A stretch of DNA of 64,000 nucleotides from positions 1 through 64,000 of the forward strand of contig SRJI02000010.1 of NCBI GenBank assembly GCA_005473895.2. The letters are read 5' to 3'. A program made the position numbers and the translations under genes. Under the pieces are notes generated by a model. It had not been told where the DNA came from. It searched no databases and saw nothing but the letters and a program-made list of their open reading frames with translations. Each line of letters begins with the position of its first letter. Positions within the stretch are counted from its first letter, which is position 1. Positions 57,983-64,000 of the stretch are shown piece after piece. This stretch comes from Carideicomes alvinocaridis. Its GTDB lineage: Bacteria > Pseudomonadota > Alphaproteobacteria > Rhodobacterales > Rhodobacteraceae.

Positions 57983-58471
57983 ATGACACGAAAGATGAGA
58001 ACACCCGCCGTCGAACCGCAGCCGCTCCGGTTCTCGGCCCAGGAGCAGGCCGTGGTCTATGAAGCCCGGCAGATCCTGCTGCGCCATCTCAACCAGAACC
58101 CTGTCCTGTCGTCCTGGCAGGCGGTGCTCGACTATTGCGCCCTCACCATCAGGGGCGATGTGGAGCGGTTCCATGTCCTCTATCTCGACCGGAGGAACCG
58201 GCTGATCTCCGACGAATGCCTCGCCATCGGCACAGTCGATCATGTCCCGGTCTATCCCCGGGAGGTGCTGCGGCGCTGCCTGGCACTCAATGCCTCGGCG
58301 CTGATCATCGTCCACAATCATCCGGCCGGCGATCCCGAGCCCTCGGCGGCCGACCTCGCGATGACGAAAGAAATCCGAAACGCCTCTGCGTCCCTGGGGG
58401 TGATACTGCACGACCACATCATCACCGGGGCTGGCCGGGAGACCAGCCTGCGCGCCCGCGGCGACCTCTGA
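57983..58471 (+). CDS. radC: RadC family (MPN+/JAMM) protein
   Basis: A 162-aa protein with the RadC catalytic-site pattern: NASALIIVHNHPAGDPEPSAADLAMTKEIRNASASLGVILHDHIITG, the JAMM Hx(H)x10D-type metal site. The N-terminal helix-hairpin-helix of chromosomal RadC is absent, as in element-borne forms. The real role (DNA processing or deubiquitinase-like) is unsettled. The ATG is preceded by GGAG about 12 nt upstream. It is the namesake family of the RNA leader. Confidence 0.88.
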   Translation: MTRKMRTPAVEPQPLRFSAQEQAVVYEARQILLRHLNQNPVLSSWQAVLDYCALTIRGDVERFHVLYLDRRNRLISDECLAIGTVDHVPVYPREVLRRCLALNASALIIVHNHPAGDPEPSAADLAMTKEIRNASASLGVILHDHIITGAGRETSLRARGDL

Positions 58472-58527
58472 TGGGTCTGCGCGATCATCCTCGGCTCGGC
58501 CATGAGAGGGAAAGGCGTGGGGGGAGT

Positions 58528-58588
58528 TTCGTGACGGGCTGGTTGCCGGAGAGAGAGGCTCCCCGGCGTCCGTCATGGAGACCCTGAC
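58528..58588 (+). ncRNA. radC-like structured leader, copy before parB-like gene
   Basis: GTGACGGG ... GTCCGTC closing stem with GAGAGAGAGGCTCC inside, then ATGGAGACCCTGAC and the start codon. Confidence 0.6.
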
Positions 58589-60715
58589 ATGGCCACTGCC
58601 ACGCAGAAGATCACCCTGTCGTCCTCGCGCGACATCCCCTTCAACAAGCTGGTGCTCAGCCAGTCCAACGTCCGGCGGGTGAAGGCCGGCATCTCGGTCG
58701 AGGAACTGGCCGAGTCCATCGCCCGCCGCGGGCTGATCCAGTCCCTGCATGTCCGGCCCGAGCTCGACGCCGAAGGGCAGGAAACCGGCCTCTTCGAGGT
58801 GCCGGCTGGCGGCCGCCGCTATCGTGCGCTGGAATTGCTGGTCAAGCAGAAGCGCCTCAACAAGACCACGCCAGTGCCTTGTATCGTCTCGGAGGCCAGT
58901 GACGACATCCTCATCGACGAGGTCTCGCTCGCAGAGAATATCGAGCGCGCGCCGCTGCATCCGCTCGATCAGTACCGCGCCTTCCAGGTCCTTCGTGAGA
59001 AGGGCATGAGCGAGGAGGAAATTGCCGCCGCCTTTTTCGTCGACGCCAAGGTGGTGAAGCAGCGCCTGCGCCTGGTCTCGGTCTCGCCGGCGCTGCTCGA
59101 GACCTATGCCGAGGACGGCATGACGCTGGAACAGCTGATGGCCTTCACCGTCTCCGACAACCATGCCCGCCAGGAACAGGTCTGGGAGGCGATCAAGGAT
59201 GGCTGGCAGAAGGAGCCTTACACCATCCGACGCATGCTGACCGAGACCACGGTGCGGGCCTCCGACAAGCGGGCGCTCTTCGTCGGTATCGAGGCTTATG
59301 AGGCGGCGGGCGGCTATGTTCTGCGCGATCTGTTCCAGCAGGACGATGGCGGTTGGCTCCAGGACCCGGTGCTGCTCGACCGGCTGGCGGGCGAGAAGCT
59401 GAAGGCCGAGGCGGAGACCATCGCCGCCGAGGGCTGGAAGTGGATCGAGGTCGCGGTGGACTTCCCCTATGGCCATACCAGTCGCCTGCGTCGCCTGACC
59501 GGCACCACAGTCGATCTGACCGACGACGAACGTGCCGAGCGTGAGAAGCTGCGGGACGAGTTCGACGCGCTGGAGGCGGAATGCGCCCAAGCCGACGAGT
59601 TCCCCGACGAGGTGGACGCACGGCTCGGCGAGATCGAGGTGACGCTGGAGGCCTTCGAGGCCCGGCCGATGCGCTATGACGCCGACCAGATGGCTCGCGC
59701 CGGTGTCTTCGTCAGCATCCGCCATGACGGCCAGCTTGCCGTCGAGCGCGGTTATGTCCGCCCCGAAGACGAGGCGGCGGACGGTCAGGAAGGCGATGGC
59801 GCCGATGGGTGTTCTCTCGAGGGCGGCGAGTCCGGTGGTATGCAGCGCGCTGTCATCACCTTGGGCGGTACGGCGACCGACCCCGAGGAGGACGAAGAGC
59901 TTGAGACCATCCGACCGCTGCCCGATCGGCTCGTCAGCGAGCTGACCGCGCATCGCACGCTGGCGCTCCGCGATGCCGTGGCGACCAACCCGCATGTCGC
60001 CATGTCGGCGCTGCTGCACCGGCTGGTCGCCGATTGCTTCCTGCCGCACTCCATCAGGGGGTGCCTTGAGGCCCATGTCCGGGAGGTTCATTTCCCGGCG
60101 CAAGCCGACGACCTCGGCGAAAGTGTCTCGGCGCGCGCCATCGCCGAGCGGCACGAACGCTGGGGTGATCACATCCCGGCTGACGATGCCGCGCTCTGGG
60201 ACTGGCTGGTCGATCAGGACGACGACACCCGCATGGAGTTGCTCGCCCATTGCATCAGCTTCGGCGTCAACGCCTTGCACGAGAAGCCCAACCCCTATGG
60301 CGGTATGGGCGTCAGCCAGCACGGGCTGGACATTCGCCTGTCCCAGGCCGACCGGCTGGCGCGGGCGACGGGCCTCGACATGGTGGCGGTGGGCTGGCGG
60401 CCGACCGTCGGCAACTATCTCGGCCGCGTGACCAAGCCGCGGATCATCGAGGCGGTGCGCGAAGGCGCCGGCGAACGGGCGGCGCAGCTCATCGACCATC
60501 TGAAGAAGGGCGACATGGCCAAGGAGGCCGAGCGCCTGCTGGCTGAAACCGGCTGGTTGCCGGAGCCGCTGCGCATGGTCGATCCCGATGCCGATATCGC
60601 GTTGGATGCCGGGGGCGACACGGAGGCGGATGATCTGCCTGAATTCCTTGCCGGCGATGGCGAGGATGAAGACGCCACGGAGGACGAGGAGCAGTCGATG
60701 GTCGCTGCAGAATGA
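58589..60715 (+). CDS. large ParB/RepB/Spo0J-type protein
   Basis: A 708-aa protein. The ParB N-terminal nuclease-like domain (IPFNKLVLSQSNVRRVKAGISVEELAESIARRGLIQSLHVRP, VPAGGRRYRALELL, DEVSLAENIERAPLHPLDQYRAF) is followed by the HTH (SEEEIAAAFFVDAKVVKQRLRLVSVSPALLETYAEDGMTLEQLMAFTV). GGRRYRAL and AENIERAPLHPLDQ are the CTP-binding-type motifs. The long C-terminal part (from about 300) is acidic and specific to element proteins. It may be a partition protein or a transcriptional regulator of the element. No parA is adjacent. Followed by a terminator. Confidence 0.88.
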   Translation: MATATQKITLSSSRDIPFNKLVLSQSNVRRVKAGISVEELAESIARRGLIQSLHVRPELDAEGQETGLFEVPAGGRRYRALELLVKQKRLNKTTPVPCIVSEASDDILIDEVSLAENIERAPLHPLDQYRAFQVLREKGMSEEEIAAAFFVDAKVVKQRLRLVSVSPALLETYAEDGMTLEQLMAFTVSDNHARQEQVWEAIKDGWQKEPYTIRRMLTETTVRASDKRALFVGIEAYEAAGGYVLRDLFQQDDGGWLQDPVLLDRLAGEKLKAEAETIAAEGWKWIEVAVDFPYGHTSRLRRLTGTTVDLTDDERAEREKLRDEFDALEAECAQADEFPDEVDARLGEIEVTLEAFEARPMRYDADQMARAGVFVSIRHDGQLAVERGYVRPEDEAADGQEGDGADGCSLEGGESGGMQRAVITLGGTATDPEEDEELETIRPLPDRLVSELTAHRTLALRDAVATNPHVAMSALLHRLVADCFLPHSIRGCLEAHVREVHFPAQADDLGESVSARAIAERHERWGDHIPADDAALWDWLVDQDDDTRMELLAHCISFGVNALHEKPNPYGGMGVSQHGLDIRLSQADRLARATGLDMVAVGWRPTVGNYLGRVTKPRIIEAVREGAGERAAQLIDHLKKGDMAKEAERLLAETGWLPEPLRMVDPDADIALDAGGDTEADDLPEFLAGDGEDEDATEDEEQSMVAAE

Positions 60716-60771
60716 TCCTCAGGCGGGGTGGCCTTCGCTGCCCCGCCACACCCGTTCCGTTTCCGCAACTT

Positions 60772-60799
60772 GCCCGGTCCTCGTGACCGGGCTTTTTCT
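60772..60799 (+). terminator. Rho-independent terminator after parB-like gene
   Basis: GCCCGGT, 7-nt loop, ACCGGGC, then TTTTTCTT. About 55 bp past the stop and 14 bp before the next start, so read-through or a separate promoter must serve the small gene after it. Confidence 0.75.
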
Positions 60800-60812
60800 T
60801 TGGAGAACCCTG

Positions 60813-61118
60813 ATGTCTGCAACGATCGATATCGACCGAATATTCCATGAAAACCGCGCCAGTCCGCCATCCGAACGTACGCTGCCCTGGGAGGAAACCC
60901 GCGATGGCATCACCGTGGTAGTAGAGCCGAAGCCGCATTGGGCGGACGACATGCGCGCCTTCCGTCTCGAAGCCCCCGAATACTGCAGCTACGCCGATTG
61001 GACCGCGAACGGCGGTCATGCCCGGTTCTACGGTCATATCGACACCAGCGGTGACGACGTGATGATGACCGCGCGCTCCCTGATCGCCCGCGAGATTGCC
61101 GATGGGCTCTGGGACTGA
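60813..61118 (+). CDS. small element protein, 101 aa
   Basis: Begins MSATIDIDRIFHENRASPP with TGGAGA upstream. The middle VVVEPKPHWADDMRAFRLEAPEYCSYADWTANGGHARFYGHI is rich in aromatic and acidic residues, followed by DTSGDDVMMTARSLIAREIADGLWD. No family is recognised; related proteins are found next to parB-like genes on elements. Function unknown. Confidence 0.65.
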   Translation: MSATIDIDRIFHENRASPPSERTLPWEETRDGITVVVEPKPHWADDMRAFRLEAPEYCSYADWTANGGHARFYGHIDTSGDDVMMTARSLIAREIADGLWD

Positions 61119-61414
61119 AGGCCCGTTCACGTCTGACGATAGCCACCGCGGTTGTCGTGTCGTCTGCCTGTATGGCACCAATTCCAGCATCACCACGGTG
61201 CCGGTCATTATGTTCGGCATCGGTTTCCGCCCCCGTCCTCGACCACATTCCTGATGCCAGCGTGGCGGCAAGGCTGGCCGGGCGGGGCATCTGCAAGGGG
61301 GGATCCGGCGCCTGTTGGATGCAAGACACCACCCCCGCTTCCATTCGCTAACCTTGGTCTGATCCGTCTCTTTGACATTCAACCCCGGAGGGGTCGGCTT
61401 ACGCAGACGTGCCG

Positions 61415-61451
61415 CCCTCGGGGATTCGGAAAAAATCCGAACGCCCGAGGG
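61415..61451. repeat. nested perfect hairpin
   Basis: CCCTCGGG, 2 nt, TTCGGA, five A, TCCGAA, 2 nt, CCCGAGGG: two stacked perfect stems. It lies upstream of the 54-aa gene; it is not a classical + strand terminator. On the minus strand the loop is T-rich. Confidence 0.55.
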
Positions 61452-61482
61452 TGAGTGCAGATCCGGTCAGACACGTCGGGCG

Positions 61483-61533
61483 CCTGTCGCGCGGGGGATG
61501 GTCCCCCGCCTCCAGTGACAGGAGCCAATCCCG
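61483..61533 (+). ncRNA. variant structured leader before the 54-aa gene
   Basis: CCTGTC (61483-61488) pairs with GACAGG (61517-61522), enclosing GCGGGGGA/TCCCCCGC. It ends in CCAATCCCG-ATG, as do the radC-like copies, but the sequence differs, so it may be a divergent member. Confidence 0.4.
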
Positions 61534-61698
61534 ATGTCCTATGCAGATGCCACCGCTTTCGCCGCCAGCCTCGCCACCACTCTGATGGTCGTGATCGTCG
61601 TGTTCCAGGCCGGGGACGGAACCCACGGCGCCATGCCCGCCGACGAGTTCGACGGCGATGAGGACATGGTGAAGCTGGAACTTGATCCATGGGAGTAA
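61534..61698 (+). CDS. 54-aa small membrane protein
   Basis: Reads MSYADATAFAASLATTLMVVIVVFQAG, one hydrophobic segment (residues about 8-25), then a charged acidic tail ending EDMVKLELDPWE. CAGGAG precedes the start. Its location between other element genes with the same leader type supports it. It has no known family. Confidence 0.55.
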   Translation: MSYADATAFAASLATTLMVVIVVFQAGDGTHGAMPADEFDGDEDMVKLELDPWE

Positions 61699-61723
61699 GG
61701 CGCGAAAGCGCCTCACCCCAAAC

Positions 61724-61757
61724 GGCCCGAGCGTGGAGACCCGCGCTTCGGGCCTTC
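61724..61757 (+). terminator. hairpin after the 54-aa gene
   Basis: GGCCCGAGCG pairs with CGCTTCGGGCC (one bulge), followed by TT. A second small GNRA-looped hairpin GGCGC-GAAA-GCGCC lies at 61699-61712. Confidence 0.45.
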
Positions 61758-61837
61758 AGTGCCTCACGGTGGTCCCCCATCGTCGGCAGCGGAACCGGGA
61801 ACAAGCCCGGTCAGAGAGGAAGAGTGCGGGCCTTTCG

Positions 61838-61898
61838 GCCGTGACGGGTTGAGGTCTGGAGAGAGAGGCTCACCGGCGCCCGTCATGGAGTGATCCCG
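61838..61898 (+). ncRNA. radC-like structured leader before the 183-aa gene
   Basis: GTGACGGGTTGAGG ... GCGCCCGTC with GAGAGAGAGGCTC inside, then ATGGAGTGATCCCG and the ATG. It is the closest copy to the ardC leader. Confidence 0.6.
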
Positions 61899-62450
61899 AT
61901 GACCACGTTTTCCAGTTTCGACACCTTTCGCCCCATTAGCCAGATGGTTGCGACCGACGTCATGCCTGCGCTCGCCCGGCCACGGACGCTGCCCCTGCGG
62001 GTCTCCTGCCTCGGCACCGCCAGTCATGGCGATGGTGAAGCCGGCGACAGTTTCGACCGCATCATTCCGCTCGGGGAGTGCCTGTCGGCCGAAGACGCCA
62101 TGCGCTTTGCGTCGCTGCGCTTGTCACAGGGCAGCATCTGCACCGGACCGGACAGCTTCACGCATTTCCGTCCGCGTATCATGCTCATCGAAGACCGGGA
62201 GCACCGCCTGGTCTTGGCAGGCTGCATCCGTGCCCGGGCTATCATCTGGCAACAGCCGGTCGCATCCGATGCCGAGGCACGCAGGATTGTGACCGAAGCC
62301 AGCCGACTGCGCGGTATGGCATTCCGAGCCTCGGAGCCCTGTGATGCGAGACGGCTGCGTTACCGCGCCGCGGCGCTGGAGGCACGATTGGTTGATCCCT
62401 TCTGGCGCGAGACCGCGGCCGATCTGCTCCGCCTGCCACAGGCCGCCTGA
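61899..62450 (+). CDS. element protein, 183 aa
   Basis: Begins MTTFSSFDTFRPISQMVATDVMP; contains SFDRIIPLGECLSAEDAMRFASLRLSQGSICTGPD and IMLIEDREHRLVLAGCIRARAIIWQQPVASDAEARRIVTEASRLRGMAFRA. No known family. A structured leader and conserved spacing to its start support that it is a real gene. Cytoplasmic, no signal. Confidence 0.7.
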   Translation: MTTFSSFDTFRPISQMVATDVMPALARPRTLPLRVSCLGTASHGDGEAGDSFDRIIPLGECLSAEDAMRFASLRLSQGSICTGPDSFTHFRPRIMLIEDREHRLVLAGCIRARAIIWQQPVASDAEARRIVTEASRLRGMAFRASEPCDARRLRYRAAALEARLVDPFWRETAADLLRLPQAA

Positions 62451-62515
62451 GCTTCACCCTTTCCATCCCATTCGGCTCGGTGTCACGCCGGGCCATGTCT
62501 TCTCAGGAGACCATC

Positions 62516-62932
62516 ATGGCCGACTATTTCACCCATTTCTCCTGCCTGCTCGATGTGGGCACCCCCGAGCAGGCCGCCCGCGCGCTCGATCTTTACAATG
62601 CGCTCTCGGATGAGAATGCCGCTGAGGATCCGCCTTCGGACGGGTTTCTGCTTTCTATTCAACCCGAGCATGGCGGAACCCAGCTCTGGATGCACGATGA
62701 TGGCACCGGCGATCCTGAGCATGTCATCCAATTCGTCAAACGCTGCGCGAAGGAGTTCGGTCTCACCGGCCTATGGGGGATGCAATACGCCAATAGCTGC
62801 TCACGCCCGAGGATCGACGGGTTCGGCGGCGGGGCGCACGTCCTCGATCTCGCTACCGGCGAGACGGTGGACTGGATCAATACCGATGGTTGGCTTTCCA
62901 TCGTTCTGGAGGGAGGCAATCCCTATGAGTGA
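62516..62932 (+). CDS. element protein, 138 aa
   Basis: MADYFTHFSCLLDVGTPEQAARALDLYNALSDENAAEDPPSDGFLLSIQ and FVKRCAKEFGLTGLWGMQYANSCSRPRIDGFGGGAHVLDLATGETVDWINTDGWL are compatible with a small alpha/beta protein. Homologues are found on similar elements, with no function. CAGGAG precedes the ATG at 62516. It overlaps the next gene by 8 bp. Confidence 0.7.
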   Translation: MADYFTHFSCLLDVGTPEQAARALDLYNALSDENAAEDPPSDGFLLSIQPEHGGTQLWMHDDGTGDPEHVIQFVKRCAKEFGLTGLWGMQYANSCSRPRIDGFGGGAHVLDLATGETVDWINTDGWLSIVLEGGNPYE

Positions 62933-63569
62933 GCTCATCGAGATCACTGTCTATCGCCTCGAAGAGCTTTCCGATGCAGCCAGGGACAAAGCCCGTGCCT
63001 GGTATCGCGAAGGTGGCTTCGACGATGACTGGTACGATGCCGTCTATGAGGATTTCCAGCGCGTCGCCGAAATCCTCGGGCTGAACCTCAAGACCCGCAC
63101 CGTCCGGCTAATGGGCGGTGGCACACGGCAGGAACCCTGCATCTGGTTCCGGGGCTTCTGGAGCCAGGGGGATGGCGCCTGCTTCGAAACTTTCTATGCC
63201 TATCGCAAGGGCGCGCCGCGCCTGATCAGGGAATACGCGCCGCAGGATACCGAGTTGCACCGCATCGCCGATGCCCTGCAGGCGGTCCAGCGGCGTAATT
63301 TCTACCAGCTACGCGCCGAAGCCACCCATCGCGGCCATTATTACCATGAGTATTGCATGGCGATCTCGGTCGAGCGTGACAGCCTGAGTTGGCAGGACTT
63401 GACCGCCGACGCCGAGGAGGTGGTTATCGAGGCGTTGCGCGATCTCGCCCGCTGGCTCTACCGCCAGCTCGAGCGCGAATACGACTATCTGTCCTCGGAT
63501 GAGGTCGTCGATGAGGCCATCATCGCCAACGGTTACACCTTCACCGAAGCCGGACGCAGGTTCGGCTGA
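62925..63569 (+). CDS. 'antitoxin of toxin-antitoxin stability system'-annotated element protein, 214 aa
   Basis: MSELIEITVYRLEELSDAARDKARAWYREGGFDDDWYDAVYEDFQRVAEILGLNLKTRTVRLMGGGTRQEPCIWFRGFWSQGDGACFE is strongly conserved on alphaproteobacterial and gammaproteobacterial elements, where it is often called an antitoxin. No toxin partner is visible, and the name rests on old annotation. It is coupled to the 138-aa gene. Confidence 0.75.
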   Translation: MSELIEITVYRLEELSDAARDKARAWYREGGFDDDWYDAVYEDFQRVAEILGLNLKTRTVRLMGGGTRQEPCIWFRGFWSQGDGACFETFYAYRKGAPRLIREYAPQDTELHRIADALQAVQRRNFYQLRAEATHRGHYYHEYCMAISVERDSLSWQDLTADAEEVVIEALRDLARWLYRQLEREYDYLSSDEVVDEAIIANGYTFTEAGRRFG

Positions 63570-63640
63570 TCCTGACAAGCGCCCCCACCATCCGGTCGGG
63601 GCGCTTTGTTCATGTCGTCGTTTCCAGAGTCAGAGAGGTG

Positions 63641-63718
63641 CCGGGACGGGGTGAGTCCGGGTGGTCGAGAGAGAGCGCCGTCCGGGCTTGTCCCTCCAGC
63701 TCTCCGAGGATCTCCGAC
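63641..63718 (+). ncRNA. structured leader before strawberry-notch gene
   Basis: CCGGGACGG ... CCGTCCGGG type pairing with GAGAGAGAGCG inside. It has the GAGAGAGAG and start spacing of the other radC-like copies, but a longer 3' part. Confidence 0.45.
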
Positions 63719-64000
63719 ATGAACATCTCGTCTCCCGTGATCGATCCGGTCACGCCGCTCGGCGCCGCACCCGCGATCCTGGCCGCCGCCAATCTCCTCC
63801 TTCCCCATCTCGAACGCGGCCAGCGCGTCGATACCGCGGCCCTGCGAAGCGCCATGGAGACCGCTTTCGGCGCGTCCGACGCCACCGGCGCCTGGGACTG
63901 GAAGCTCGCCTATGAGGCCTGCGAGGTCGCCACGGTTCTGTTCCTGCGCAAATACGGAAAGGCGCTGTTCCGCAAAGCCGCCTCTCCGGCGTCCCGGCTC
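63719..64000 (+). CDS. strawberry-notch-like NTPase, 3' end beyond the window
   Basis: Only 94 codons are present: MNISSPVIDPVTPLGAAPAILAAANLLLPHLERGQRVDTAALRSAMETAFGASDATGAWDWKLAYEACEVATVLFLRKYGKALF. This is the usual start of the very large element proteins with strawberry-notch helicase-like and methyltransferase-like domains. These catalytic domains are outside the window. A structured leader precedes it. The role in the element is unknown; DNA methylation or antirestriction is suggested. Confidence 0.7.
   Translation, partial: MNISSPVIDPVTPLGAAPAILAAANLLLPHLERGQRVDTAALRSAMETAFGASDATGAWDWKLAYEACEVATVLFLRKYGKALFRKAASPASRL

Noticed and set aside
58589-60715. Plasmid partition locus (repABC/parABS)
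   Set aside because: The ParB-like protein has no adjacent ParA or replication initiator, and the large acidic C-terminus and neighbours fit an integrative element backbone.
1-64000. CRISPR arrays, tRNA and rRNA genes
   Set aside because: No regularly spaced direct repeats and no recognisable cloverleaf or rRNA segments were seen by reading both strands; a tRNAscan or CRISPR search was not possible.

Overview
The window is high-GC DNA from an alphaproteobacterium, most likely a Rhodobacterales member. Supporting signs are the FnrL-style TTGA-N6-TCAA promoters, an ExoD homologue, an NDUFS4-like complex I accessory protein, and right-hand genes of the ArdC/DUF2958/RadC/ParB/strawberry-notch type carried by alphaproteobacterial integrative elements. 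No rRNA, tRNA or CRISPR array was seen. The window begins inside an MFS transporter gene and ends inside a large strawberry-notch-type gene.

Region 1 (1-5.2 kb) is ordinary chromosome: MFS transporter, alpha/beta hydrolase, glyoxalase-fold protein, ExoD, a DUF900 hydrolase lipoprotein and an NAD-binding dehydrogenase. Region 2 (5.4-20.6 kb) looks like a low-oxygen/envelope-stress regulon. Ten FNR-type boxes, most about 22 bp upstream of a -10-like hexamer, precede an NDUFS4-like protein plus DUF3775, a host-attachment-family protein, a cysteine-rich Crp/Fnr regulator, Hsp20, a universal stress protein, a DUF883-like membrane anchor, a bactofilin-like membrane protein, an ABC/permease/HlyD export operon and a Tat-signalled nitroreductase. 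One box has no gene behind it. A second Crp/Fnr regulator and a P1B-type metal ATPase lie in the same block.

Region 3 (21-29.3 kb) is a redox/electrophile-detoxification cluster: aldo-keto reductase, two cupins, an F420-reductase-like NADP oxidoreductase, a double carboxymuconolactone decarboxylase, a LysR regulator, a cyclophilin-like protein, a DoxX-like protein and a flavin reductase. A repeated ATGAG-N5-CTCAT operator lies in its promoters. Next come sodB and, divergently, a SufR-like regulator translationally coupled to a truncated haemoglobin.

Region 4 (29.8 kb to the window end) reads as an integrated genomic island. It starts where the 5' end of dusA is cut off after codon 24; dusA is a known integration site. 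Behind a decayed IS5-type transposase come lower-GC cargo modules: a Shango-like trio (TerB protein, BrxD-like ATPase, Lhr-like helicase), a GNAT, a Gabija-like pair (OLD nuclease and UvrD helicase), an unassigned DUF2971/caspase-like/71-aa gene set, a YhaO-YhaN-dGTPase operon, an unknown 221-aa protein, an AbiE toxin-antitoxin pair with a palindromic operator, and a PrtN-like protein. From about 56.3 kb the high-GC element backbone follows (ArdC, DUF2958, RadC, ParB, small conserved proteins, strawberry-notch NTPase). Several of these genes carry a repeated structured 5' leader resembling the radC RNA motif. An orphan copy of this leader sits inside the defence cargo at 45.3 kb.

The strongest candidate for an undescribed system is the minus-strand DUF2971, caspase-like protease and 71-aa set at 41.4-43.3 kb. 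The coupling of an Mre11/Rad50-like pair with a dGTPase at 45.5-51.5 kb is the second.
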